Of a stretch of 64,000 nucleotides of DNA, positions 44,830-56,452 are shown one piece after another. Position numbers and translations under genes: made by a program. The notes below the pieces were generated by a model. It saw nothing but the letters and a program-made list of their open reading frames with translations. It did not search any database and was not told where the DNA came from. How positions within the stretch are numbered: the first letter of the stretch is position 1; the number at the start of each line of letters is the position of its first letter. This DNA comes from Hyaloperonospora brassicae (taxonomy: Eukaryota > Oomycota > Peronosporomycetes > Peronosporales > Peronosporaceae), in NCBI GenBank assembly GCA_947650285.1, contig CANTFL010001198.1, positions 310,001 through 374,000 of the forward strand, read 5' to 3'.

Positions 44830-47800
44830 GCGGTACGACTATTTTGGAGATGATGTCGACGCATACATTGGGGATGATGATCCTAATTGTTGTACTGTAT
44901 TTGCGAAAACATGTATGCATATAGAAGTTGTCGGAATCCCGATATCAGTTGATCTGACAAAAGCACCGAGGAGAGCCTTTTCCAAGCCTAGTCGCAAGCT
45001 TAGTCGCACCTGGGAAGTCGTATCAAAGGCTGGGAGTATAGAAAATAGAGGCGAAGGTAGGAGAAGGACTTAATATAGATGGTATAAGGTAAACAGTAGA
45101 AGTAGAACATAACCAGCGTTGGTGATCGTTACTTAGTCGACTTTGGATAGGCAAGGCAAAGAACGAAAATCCAAAGTAAAACGAAGGATCGGTAAGAGTT
45201 CTTCTTGTAATCCTATCAGAAGAAGTCAATGATTACATAGGTCTCAAAAAAATTTTGACGTCGAGGACAGATTCGTCCACAAGCACCAAAACCCGCCTTC
45301 GCACCGCCAATGATACCATGTTCTCTTTTCGGCTGACACACTACCAACTTTGTATAACGCGATAACAATGCCACTCTCGTCCAAGGTGTTTATGACGCAG
45401 CGCCTCTGGAGGCATTAAAATTTTAACACAGGCGACTATAAATTTTGTTGTATGCATCAAGATCAAATAAAAAAGGTCAACATAAAAGCCTACTGTGAGT
45501 CTTGTGCGCGGTCTCTTCGGAAGAAAGAACAAGTAGCTGCGGGTGGATATGAAGTTGCGCGGTCGTCCTTCACTATGTGGTTTGCCTAAAAAACAAGACT
45601 ACGCTAGGTATCGGCGCATTGATGTTAAAGCTTTGAGTCGCTCATTTTTATATACATGCAAAGGCGGTTTTCTTGCCGCCACCTCGTCGCTGCATTGCAT
45701 GCCAATGGGTCTACAATCGACGAAACGGCAGCTTTTCATCCGGAATAACTATTCAAAAAAATAAGCAAGGATTTCTGGGGAGGTCAAATATTGGTTGTCA
45801 GCACTAATAGATCTCTAGATATATATATCCACCACCGTATTATAAAAAATCTGAACGACAACAAAAAGACGTTTCGGTATCCCCGGGAATTCGAATTCCA
45901 AATCTACTTACACATGTCGCTGTTGCTTTCAAAAGGGGCGCAAAAAGATAATATGCCAGCGCCATGCGACTTCGATGGAAAAGAAGAACATGCATTTTGT
46001 AGCAAAACAAATAAACTTGAGTAACGCGATAAACCCTGTGAAACCGGCGTCAGTCGTTGTGACGAATAAAGTGATGCCTGCCACAACCTCGTAACAATGC
46101 CATCCGCGTGGATCCATTACCTTCACACTCAATTGAACGTGCTATGCATAGTTTTTATTACAAATTATGAATACAACAATACTTTTGCTATAAAGTTGCT
46201 ACGACTATGCTTGTTATAGTACTATTATGTTTCGATTCCCTCATTGCTTACATATGTAGAAAACAACAAGCAAAACATTTGCGGGTAAAATCTCAACGGC
46301 CTCTGTAATGACAGGTGTATTTATCAACACCTTTGCGGAGACTGCTTGCTTTGATCACGGGGCGTCCTATATGTTGCTTCCAAAGGATCATCTTATCGCG
46401 CCTTCGATCCGAGCTCGGCGTTCAATTATCGAGCCGTTATGGCACAATATTTAGCCTCCTCCTCGTTTCGCATTTTGCTCAGCCGCTTTATCCGATTCCT
46501 GGTGAAATTGTTTTTAGCAACGACGTCAGAACCACTTCATACATACATCAGGACTGGCGTTGACTCTTCGTAATCAGCCTGCAAGGCATGATAACGAGAT
46601 CCTCACGATCTTGATATTGTCTTTCCTGTCACACTTTGCAGGTGTTGAACGTACAGCGAGATATAGCACATCATCTAGGGTTAAAACAAATTTAATCGCA
46701 AAGTACGTCGACTTCCACACCTATACTCCGATCGGGTTTTTCTGTAATTCACTGGTCGCGCGCTGCGTCCCCTCCTCTGAAAGTGCACAGAAATAAACAT
46801 TTGATCTTCCGACTTTTTCCTATCACGTGCAGATAGAATAACACCCACTCTTATACGTTATCACCACATGGAATGCTTTCCGCGAGGATGAGACAGCCAA
46901 TATCCAGGCAGCGCAGATGCCTCAGAAGCTTGCGGATCGCCAAATGAGAAGTGAGTTGTCCGTTTGTCAAAAAAGTGTCCGCAAAGGGATCAAACCAACG
47001 GCTCTATAAAATGAAATGACTAGTAAACAAAATCACGCATTTTCGTACGCAATATGGCTGTTGGGCATAGTGTGGTTTTCATTATTCACGTTGTGGGTGA
47101 TCTCGTCTCAAACATGGTTCTGGTTGATAGACTGTTGCACAAATCTTACGCTGGATCCTGGATTGGTTCGATACAGTACTACTCAAGGCGATATACTCAA
47201 TAGTTATAAAAATTTATTGATAGAGTGATATAATAATTTCGACCGAATGCTTTTGATATGAATGTTTGGAATGCTGGTAACTTAGGTCCGACCGATGAGC
47301 AAGACTCACGAATAGGTGGATGGTGTAGATTGCACCAGACAAGAAGAAATTTTAGCAGGCTTTTACCTCACACTTCACTTCTTTTTTCTACAAGTAATTT
47401 CTACTCAACCAACAGTATCATATATAGCGTGATTGTCATCATTTGGTGTTTCGCAAGAAGAATGACCGCTTAATGCATGTGGATAAGGATAGTAAACTAA
47501 ATTGCATCCTTTAAGTATGTTCACAAACGTGCAATCTATATTCGTACGTGTGTCAAGGCTCCAAAAACTAATCATTTCAAGTTAAACAGATGTTATGTAA
47601 CACAGTCACTGCCTCTCCTACTTTTCTCCCTGCACGTGGGCAACTTATTCATTACATTATTATCTACGCTTGACTTTTATCAGCCATAGCCGTGCCATAA
47701 ATTTAAGGCGTGCAATACTAGCAACGGACGCGACGACGAGCAGCACCTATTCAAAAGATTATCTAACAATAGGTGCTATGCGAGTAAAAGCAATATAATT

Positions 47801-48159
47801 GAACCTTTTATCATTGTTTGAGTTATGGCTGCTGCGTTTGGCAGAATGCAAAGGTAGTGTATTTATGTCTTTACTTTGTGGACTCCTTTTGATACTCTAA
47901 GCCTACTAAATTTTCTGTCTCTACGTTAGCGATCGTCTCGTCGCGCAGTACTACTTGTATAGTCGCACAGTTTTAATTCTGGTAGTGTGTTGCTAAAAAA
48001 CATAAGCGTACTTATCATGGATAACGTCACTGTCTGGCATGACAGCACTGGTAAACCCGACACCGATACACCAGAAACCGAAGGTTTTAAACTTTTTACT
48101 GCAGTCACCATATATCGATTCAGTGACCTCTCTCATGGTGCTGCCACATCAGATCACTT
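44830..48159. other. AT-rich repeat-decay region without recognised genes
   Basis: Frames are short. A minus-strand TGGTATCA (45,312-45,319), the copia primer-binding form, follows sequence that could be an old copia LTR (about 45,040-45,340), but no partner was found. Short tyrosine/tryptophan-coding matches link 45,341-45,400 and 46,080-46,132. Nothing else could be assigned. Confidence 0.4.
47055..47195 (+). repeat. Dispersed repeat copy, inverted partner at 43,505-43,652
   Basis: See 43,505-43,652 for the shared blocks. The two copies are 3.5 kb apart in opposite orientation. Confidence 0.65.
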
Positions 48160-48394
48160 AAGCTACAAGCACTTTGCAGAACCTCATACCGAGGCGTTTA
48201 TTCAACAACACTCCCAATCAATTCGGCAGATCTTAATACTTGAACTCCAAACATGATTCGAAGATGTTTAAACTGGAAAGCAGAAATCGGCATGGTCGTC
48301 ATGCCAGACTGCCGATATATAATTTCCGCTTGTGAAACTAAGGGTTCCTGACCAAGGCAATTGCACCTTGAATATCTGCAAGACCATATACTGC

Positions 48395-48655
48395 TTAGTC
48401 GCTCGTCAGCTCACCAAGTTTGCACAGGAATGCTTTCATCCAAACTTCTTCTTTAACCGCTCCCGTCAGTGCCATGTACTCTGCTTCAATTGATGACAGA
48501 GCAACAGTACGCTGCTTCTTGCTTCTCCAGCTTATACAGCCGTTATTCATCATGAAGTCATACCCGCTTGTACTCCGTCGAGTTTTCACATCGCCATCCC
48601 AAAATGCATCCAAGTACCCTTGCAGTGTATAGGTTATATCATGCGAGAACTTCAT
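48395..48655 (-). pseudogene. copia RNase H
   Basis: Open for 86 codons: GYLDAFWDGDVKTRRSTSGY, SWRSKKQRTVALSSIEAEYM, then ALTGAVKEEVWMKAFL. This is the standard copia RNase H block. The usual Asp of the Y-x-D-A-D-W motif reads AFWDGD, so one active-site residue may be altered. It is part of the relic at 48,160-50,650. Confidence 0.88.
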
Positions 48656-49062
48656 TCCATGCGCCGACCTGGATCAAAGGTATCTCAGCACACGCTTAAG
48701 CGCTTGCCAGTGTGTAGGGCATGAATCAGCAGCAAACTGAATCAGGGCTTTCATTTCCGCAGCAAGGTCCGGCCGAGTCGCTACCATCAGTTACATACCG
48801 ACAGCGCTTCGGTAGGGCACTTTCATAATTGCATCCGCTTTAACACATTTTCTTGGTCAGCTTACGCCCAGGGTCTTGTGATGTATTCACAGGCTTGTTT
48901 CCTTCCATACCAAGTTAGGCCAAGAACAATTTAAGAAAGTTGGTTTGACGCGTCTTCACATGGCCAGATGCATGATAGCCCTTAATCTCTACACGAAGAA
49001 AATACTTTGACTCACCGAGATCGGTCATCTCGAATCGATCACTTAGTGCGTCCTTGGTCGTC

Positions 49063-49296
49063 TTAAAATATTGTTGTATCTTGTGACAGTAAAATCGTCA
49101 ACATACAGCACCAAGAAAACCATTGCAGCGTTATCACGCTTGACTTTAACGCAGTGATCTGATTCACACCTGACAAATCCATCTTGATCATGAAAGCCTC
49201 AATGATCTGGTTCCACATGCGAGGAGATTGCTTCAATCCATAGAGTGACCGCTTAAGCTTGTACACGTAGTCCGAGCAATCTGCATCGACATACAC
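49063..49296 (-). pseudogene. copia reverse transcriptase fragment
   Basis: It reads YVDADCSDYVYKLKRSLYGL followed by KQSPRMWNQII, the copia block after the fingers; the palm continues in other frames towards the Y-V-D-D region near 49,110 (VVFLVLYVDDF in a second frame). Frame breaks show loss of function. Confidence 0.85.
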
Positions 49297-49989
49297 ATCC
49301 GGCTATGCCATGTACATATCTTCATCGATGGTTCCGATGAGAAACGCTCTCTTTACATCTATCTAATACAACGTGATAATGATGTTTATTCGCTAGACTC
49401 AACATAATTTGGATCGACGTGAACTTGGCCACCAGTGCGTAAGTTTCTATAAAATCGGCTCTATACTTCTACGAAAATCCCTTATCATTTGAACGTGCCT
49501 TGTATCTCTTGCTTCTCCTTTTTTTGACACGAAATACCCATCTGAAGCCGATTGCCTTGCGTTCTTTTGGCGACGGTACAATATCACATGTTTCGTTCTT
49601 GCGGAGTGAATTACACTCCGAGTAATTTGCTTCCATTCACTTTATCGCGTCACTTGATACCATATCTGACTTGTACGTAGTCGTCATTTTTCGTCCACTA
49701 AATATATGAAGTAAGCAGCTTCAAACCTAGTACAGTCTTGAGCTGATACTGACATCTCGAAAAATCTTGTGCATTTCCCGCACAAGGGGAAAGCTTTGCG
49801 TTCGAAGCTTCTGTAGCCTTCTATAGCGACTGATTACGTTCGTGACTCTTGTTTCTGAACCTCGCTGCCGTATCTTGCGCACTTTCTTCGTCTTCTTTTT
49901 CTTCGGATGACTCATCGTCCGTCGCCTTATATCGTCAATGACAACACCCGGTCGACAGTAGTTACGTCTCCCAACGTCGAAGACGTTTT

Positions 49990-50480
49990 CCATAAACTAT
50001 GCGTCGTGACTGTCCAGCATGCGCCTCTTCAGCTCCATAAACACTAACAACTTCTCATGATTTAGTATATGAGAAAGCGGCAGCGCACAGACAGAGCGCA
50101 AAACTTGGCTCGCTTTTGTTTTGGTACAGTACATACGCTTGAAAACCAAACACCTTCAAGTTGGTCAGCAACGGATTCTAGCATGTACAAGTTGGTGCAG
50201 CGATTTGTCATGACGGATAGCATGCGTTGGACAGCAGTTTCGGAGAAAAGTAGATGTCATCACAGCTTCTCCCCTGTACAAATTGGACAGTCAGCATGTT
50301 CCATCACGCATCGCGCACGCTCCACTAACGTCCTGATTTACCCTCTCAGTGACTCCGTTCGTCTAATGAGTATATGACAGTGTAAACGCTTGAAACATCC
50401 TTCTATCACTGCAAAACTTGGCCATGTCATGTGAAGTATACTCGCCGCCGTTGTTGCTACGTTGTGTCTTTATCTAATTC
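49990..50480 (-). pseudogene. copia integrase core remnant
   Basis: In broken frames the minus strand reads NNGGEYTSHDMAKFC, then TNGVTERVNQDV and LSNLYRGEAVMTSTFLRN, matching the copia integrase D-N-G-x-E-Y and N-G-V-x-E-R blocks and the downstream linker. Several stops are present. Confidence 0.75.
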
Positions 50481-50650
50481 CTCGTTCGCGTCTTAGCGAA
50501 CCCCAACAAATTCAGCAAACTTGGCCGCTACTTTCGACTTGTTTCGTAGAAGGTACACTGTATGCGCCTTTGTCGTCTGGCGCGCACTCAACACTACCTC
50601 CAATTAATTACATCCGTCAATCTTATCATCGTGAATTCTTCCTCTAGCTC

Positions 50651-53600
50651 CGTATCATCGAAAGTATCGATATGATGGTCGGCGTGCTCTCTTTGAATCT
50701 TGGGCTGTCCATCCTTGATCTTTATCTTTTCACTTATTCCAATCACATTCAACCGGTTGTATAATCCAGCGGGGATTCATCTGACCGTGTTTGGGAACGC
50801 AGGACCACAGAATTTGATCTAAAATTCGTGTGACAGGTCCTTCCAACTTCATCGTACTGAGCGGCCTAACTGGCGGTACCAGATTTGCTCTAGTTTGGGC
50901 ACCCGTCCTCCAAATACCAGACACTTTTCCCCGCCTAGTGCTTGGTCCCTTATGAACGCAGTCTTTGTCGTAGTCTCCCAGCTGTGTCCTCATTCTTCAT
51001 GTTGGTTTCTTCCATGGAATTACTTGAGGCCCGAAATTGCTGAGATCATGATGCGAGGGACTAAGTTGAGTCCTTATACCATTGCAACATTGGTCATCCT
51101 TGCCAACGACGACCCCAGGTCCAGTTTATCTAGATCGAACTATCAGGAACCGACTAATTTCATATGAACGTCAGGCAGTATATATTTCTTTGGGACTTGA
51201 ACCTCTGCGCTTTGATCATTTCGCGCTGTCGCCATTCTCAACCTTTGTCTTCCTCTGGTCCATGTCCGGTTGTGGTGTCCCGGTAGTGCGTGGCGTTCTT
51301 GGAACAATCTTGTCATTGTCGCGTCGAAGTATGTCTGTAGGTTACTTACTGGGTCGGCAGATGCATTGTGCAAAAGCAACGTGTAATAAAAAAATCGGTC
51401 GACTTACGAACACTATCTATGGAGTTGATATCGGCGTGGACATACGTCAGAGAAAAGAAACCTGCGCAAAACAGGTAAAAACCACTTAGGACTAGGTGAA
51501 GAGTAAGCAGGCTAAACAGAACAATGTACTCACTTCGGTATTTTCCACCATTCATCATAGCATCACCCTTTCCTCTCGTTTTTGACATGCATCCCCTCAG
51601 CATATTCTGTTAAAAGTCATTGTTTCTGACAGGTAACAAGGTTCTTCATTTCAAGTGCAAGACCCCTTACAGGTAAGCTGCGACCCCACCTGATTGGTTG
51701 AAATGTGACAGGTCGACACTTGGGACGAAGAGAGACGGATGCCATGTGACAAGATAACATGTGGGACAGAGAGAGACGGATGCCATGTGACAAGATAACA
51801 TGTGGGACAGAGAGAGACGGACACCATGTGACAAGATGACACGTGGGACAGAGAGAGACGGAGACCATATGCAACTTGACCTGGTCTAGTTGCAGTTTGT
51901 GTTTTGGTCTATGCATAACGTAGTGTTGACAGGAGGAATGGTTAACACTGAATATATTTCACATTTACTTTCACTTTTCTTTGCACGAGTGCAACTACAA
52001 CATACTTTCTAACATCGTTGCCACATAGCGAGGTAAAGTTTTGAGAACTTCCTTGATATTTTCTGGTCGGGAGGAAATTCAGCTTATTAGGAACCAGCAT
52101 TTCCGCTGGCTGTTCACGCGTCACCATTTCGTGAGTGAGCTGTATGTTCGACACTCCCCGCGCACGAGTCTGAAGCAGCGCGGCGCCTGCCTGCCTCTGC
52201 GGCATTCTACCGATGTGACTTTGGTCCTATGACCCTTGCGACGGAAGCCCTGCTGCTGCCTGTGAATATGGGTACTGGGCGTCGCGACGAGACGTACGTC
52301 GTTCTGTGCTGGTACGATGCCCACAAGTATTTACAGATGTTTGTTGAGCTTTTTTAACGTTGTTTCGACGCGGTCGAACCCCAGAATGAACATGTTTTCA
52401 GGCTCGAAACTTCATTCGACCATGTTTGCTTTGCGAAGGAGGGTCACTGGCACAGTTATCGCGCCTGCAACTGTTCTCACTCTTGCCAGGGTCGACACTG
52501 GCTTTTCCAGTTGCCCAAGCATTTGGATGTCAAGGGTCTGCGTCACGGGGTCATTCTCCAAGAAGGTATTCATCTCGAACCATTGAAAAACCATCGTGAC
52601 GTCCTTGTGGTGGAACGGGGTCTCATAATGCTAGATGAGCCCCCAAAACACTCACTGTGCCGGACTATCGACTTACGGGAGGGGGTACCCCGATGCCGCG
52701 TATGGACCTTAACTCACCTTGTGTGCCCGTCGGCTGGCGGGTTGCACTATTCGGTCTTCTCGGACGTAGAGTAAGATGTATTAGCCTCGGCAGAGGTATA
52801 CCTTGGGCCCTGGGTGTATATGCTTCACTTAATGGGCCATTAGGTGGCCACTCGACCGATTTAATCGAGAATGGGCCAATACCTAAATTCTTTATGAAGA
52901 TTGTCGCTCCTGGCGTTTTCATTTTTGTTCCAGGGGAATGAACTACCTGACCTTTGCTCTTCCCCTGACGACGGAGTCGGGAGGCCGCTTCTGATAGCGG
53001 GTCTTGACGGATTGCTACTCGAGACAAACACACAGGCCAAGCACTTCTTGGGGCTCTACTTGCACTTGGTCTAGCCACAAAACTGTCTTGAACGGGGGGG
53101 AGGGCAAAGTATATCCCTTCTTGGAACAGGCGTGTAGACCAAATATAAAAAATTTCAAATTGGACGAAGACGTGCCAAGTAGATTGCAAATCGAGTAGTA
53201 TTTAATATTGTCCTATAATTGAAATCCATTACGCTATCCTTACCTCGTGTCCTGAACCCTGGTCTGACTGGACATCAGAATCTTGAACTCAAGATACTTG
53301 ACGTCCGTTTAGAGGAACCAATTTCACCTTGAGAAACATGAGATCAATCTCGAGGGACCGGTGTCCGTCCACCTTGGGGGACCCGAGTTCCACCTGAGGG
53401 ACCCAAGGCTCACCTTGAGGGACCGGGGTATGACGTGGGGGCTCGTGGTCCATTCCTTTTAGTACCACTTAACTGACACCCTGCCACGATCCTCTCGTTA
53501 CTTAATCCCGTTTATAATTTTTCCTCCACCGACCCTTTCGTCTCCGGGCCTTCTTTCTCCCCAGTACATATCCTTAGTGTGTGGCCCCCTATCTCTCCCC

Positions 53601-54045
53601 ATGTTGGCATCCTGGTCTCTCATTTTTCCAATAGCGCTTCACCACGCCATCACCCTTCGACACGAGGTAAAAAGACGATTCCATCATCCGCCGATCACAA
53701 AGTCAACGAGTGCGACGGGACTAGTGTGACATTTTTCACCAATCGTTTACAAAGATCGAGCTTAGCCCAAGCGCGATCCGTTCTTTATTGCAAAACTACT
53801 CGATCACTTTTCACAGCACATTTTTGGGAAGGAACGTTGATTGGCCTGCGATCTTTCATAAATGTCACGCTTTTAAGTCGTATCCGTATTTTAATCGTTT
53901 GGCTAGGGATCTACTATCAAGTGGATTGGTAGAATTGGCTTGTGACCAATAGCTTCGACATGAGCATCAGGACACTTCCTTATCGTTAGGTACCAAATTT
54001 GAGGAGGATACGATATTGTGGCTTACGACTGATCAGATGACTATA
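50651..54045. other. 3.4 kb without recognised genes; includes tandem repeats
   Basis: The longest frame (174 codons, 53,189-52,665, minus) has no domain and biased Pro/Arg content. Minus-strand stretches 52,594-52,330 and 51,379-51,143 look like worn retroelement gag or linker sequence but cannot be named. 53,330-53,450 holds loosely repeated ACCTTGAGGGACC phrases. Confidence 0.45.
51731..51871. repeat. 41-bp minisatellite, about 3.4 units
   Basis: AGAGACGGA recurs at 51,731, 51,772, 51,813 and (last base diverged) 51,854. The units contain CCATGTGACAAGAT-ACA-GTGGGACAG, and a partial unit precedes at 51,705. Confidence 0.9.
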
Positions 54046-54049
54046 ATAC

Positions 54050-54317
54050 ATTGTACCGTCACAGTACAAAGGTTCGTCCTTGTCATCCTCACGTACACGA
54101 CACGTGAAGAGGAAAAATAACATATGAGCAAGGTAAAAATGCTACGACTTAGGGGAAATAACACTCTATTTAATATAGCTAGGTCTTTTTCATTAGCCTT
54201 CTTTATATTACTCAAAATCAATTCATCTTTCAATTTACAATGTAAAAATTTCAATAATTACCCATTGCGCGCGTCCAACACCGATTAGTGGCTTCCCCGA
54301 TTAATATCATGGCTTAC
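54050..54317. repeat. Degenerate LTR related to element D
   Basis: CCATTGCGCGCGTCCAACACCGATTAGTGG parallels the CTCATTGTGCGCGTC block of the element D LTR, in the same orientation, and the segment ends GGCTTACA five bases before the element D left LTR. Borders are approximate. Confidence 0.55.
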
Positions 54318-54323
54318 ATCAAC

Positions 54324-54712
54324 TGTAATGAGCAACACCCTTGCGTTAACTTAACGCAAGGGTATCGGTGCCCCGACAGACGTACACGTGGCAAGCGAGG
54401 AAGCGTAGGTAGGGTAAAAGCAGAACTGTTGTATTAATATAATTAAGTCTTTTAACTACTGTCTCTCTGTTTGACTTAACTTAATTATGTTAATATAACT
54501 GAGGGTATGGTGACGTCTCGTCACCACTCATTGTGCGCGTCTTGCGGCGATTGGTGGGTTGATATCATCAAGATATCAACCAATGAACAGACTCTTTGGT
54601 CGACCCTTCAATATCACCACTGGTGATATTGTTTAGAGAAAATCCAACTTCATATTCTTTATTGTCACTTCCTTTAAAGTGACGATTCCATGTAACGGGC
54701 TGCCCCGTTACA
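54324..54712 (-). repeat. Element D 3' LTR (389 bp), serial palindromes
   Basis: It starts TGTAATGAGCAACACCC and ends CCCCGTTACA. It is built largely from inverted repeats: CCCTTGCGTTAA/CTTAACGCAAGGG (54,338), GGTGACG-tct-CGTCACC (54,508), GGTTGATATC/GATATCAACC (54,555), CAATATCACCA-ctg-GTGATATTG (54,609) and TGTAACGGG-CT-GCCCCGTTACA (54,690). Confidence 0.93.
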
Positions 54713-54725
54713 TCACCCCCCCCCT
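54713..54725 (-). other. Element D polypurine tract
   Basis: The minus strand reads a run of nine G followed by TGA directly before TGTAAC of the 3' LTR, as in element B (GGGGGTGA-TGTAAT). Confidence 0.7.
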
Positions 54726-54846
54726 TAACTGATAGTTACCGTGTGACTATCGAAAAATATTGCGGCCACTCGTTGGCCACCATTGGGACAGGAATCACTT
54801 GTTGGGTCCGTTCCATTCACTTTCCGCTTGACCTCGCATAGTTAAC

Positions 54847-56452
54847 ATGTCTATGCGAGGTGACTCAAGACCTACAAAGCCCGGTGCTGTGCCAGCCTCT
54901 GTGGCAGACGATTCGTCGTCTGCTGCTCCTTCTTCGCCTGCAGAAACAGGTGCTGCAGGTGCACGCGGCACCTCACCGCGTGCGCGTGATGACCCTGACA
55001 TAGAGGTCATCTACTCTGGCGAGTCAGACGTGTCTGACTCGGTCAATGCGCCAGAGGCGTCTCGCTCACCGGCGACGCCTCTGTGTTCGCCAAGGCCACT
55101 GCCGAACGAACGGACTCGTGAGTTGCAACACAGTCTGTTCGGCAGTGATGACGAATCGGGTGATGAGTATGTTTGCTCATCACCGCAATCAGCTCGTGCT
55201 CCTTCGCAAGAGCGACTTGACGATGGTGCAACCCATCGTCATACTGACAACCGTGGTACCGACAAGGGTACCACTGTGAAACGTGATGAGTCGAAGCCGT
55301 GGCGTTTGCCCGAACGGCTCATCAATAGCTTGTCTCACGAGACAAGCCAACACCATCGAATACCCTTATTCGATGCAACTGAGCTTCACGGCTTGAGTTC
55401 CAGCGCGAAGAACTTTCGCGCTGAGGAAGACTTTTATCTCGATGTCTTCCTTAGACATCGATGGTACAACAGCAACCAAAAGCGTGACAAAGCATCGCTT
55501 TTGGCTGCGTGGAACGCGTTCGTCCAAAACGTAAAGAATTTTGGACGAGAAGGGTGGCTCAAGAAACTTGAGGCGACACGCGTCAGGTTCGAAAGGCGAA
55601 CGCCAACCGGTGCTAGGTACCGGTTGCACTGTTTATCGAGTGAGTCAGGCATTCCTTGCCTCACATGGGGAGACCCTTGTGCGAGTTGTGTTGATAACTC
55701 GCAGCGTGCACATAGGGATGTGTATTCCTTAAATTCGCCCTGGGGAAGGGCACACATCTCGGCTGAGATGCGTGACGCGATTGCAAACTTGCAATCCGTC
55801 TACAAGTGCTAGAAGCGCGTGTTTTCCGATGGGCTACAGGACTCATCGGCTGGGTCTCGTCATACTGGCGGACGAGACCGTCAACATCCATCAACAGCTG
55901 AGAGCGGGTCTCCCAGCTGTTTCAAGAGGGTGGATACCCCCGCCACTGGACGAGGTAGCTCGTCCTTGCTCCTGAATCGTCACGGTGATTCAAGATACGC
56001 TCCACTAGAAAGCGTTGACCACCGTGAGCATCCACCAAAGGATGTGGTGGAGGAGGAAAGACCTCCTCCAGATGATTCGGTTCACCATCTCGACCCTTAC
56101 GAGATGGATCGCGCAATCGATGAATTGCGCGATGACTTGAAGCACGAGCGCGACCGGCGCTACGCTTTGAGTGATACCGTGCGGAAGAACCGCAAGGATC
56201 ACGAGGCTGATCGGGCGAGGGATCGCGCCGATTATGCCACAGCGCAGCTTCAGGTCGAGCGGGATTTCCGCTCCTATTCGGCGAGCTGGCGACAGCTCGC
56301 GGGGAGATATCTCGGTTGAGTTCCGAGGTATCATATCTGCGCGACCAGACGGATCGTCTGGAGCGCGAACGCAAGAACTTGATGGATGTTCTTGAACGTG
56401 GGGGCCATCTTCATCGGAAGAAGAAGGCTCGTACTGACAGTACGGCCTAAGC
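54847..56452 (+). pseudogene. Element D antisense coiled-coil ORF (one stop, one frameshift)
   Basis: The ATG at 54,847 opens 321 codons to a TAG at 55,810; the same frame then continues to 56,319, and after a 1-bp frame change to a TAA at 56,452, about 534 codons in all. The N-terminal third is disordered (Ser/Ala/Pro/Asp-rich, residues 1-150). A globular-looking middle has FYLDVFLRHRWYNSNQ and KASLLAAWNAFVQNVKNFG (about 195-240) and several Cys and Trp. The C-terminal part is a charged coiled coil (MDRAIDELRDDLKHERDRR onwards) ending in a basic tail (HRKKKAR). The first 820 bp oppose no gene; the rest lies opposite the pol linker and chromodomain. I know no homologue. Start codon and reading frame are framed by hairpins. 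Confidence 0.65.

Larger units (their letters stand above)
48160..50650 (-). mobile_element. Ty1/copia retrotransposon relic
   Basis: The minus strand carries, in order, an integrase core remnant (about 50,470-50,000), a linker with FMENVFDVGRRNY (about 49,995), reverse transcriptase pieces (49,700-49,063) and RNase H (48,655-48,395). The C-terminal copia block that follows resembles D-x-QGAIAL and ends in ELIGSVVE near 48,205. The order integrase before reverse transcriptase identifies copia. Stops and frame changes are frequent, and LTRs were not located with confidence (a possible start TGTTGTTGAATAAACG lies just below 48,212). Confidence 0.85.

Noticed and set aside
52665..53189. 174-codon minus-strand gene
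   Set aside because: No domain, Pro/Arg-biased composition and no promoter or splice support; it lies among relics.
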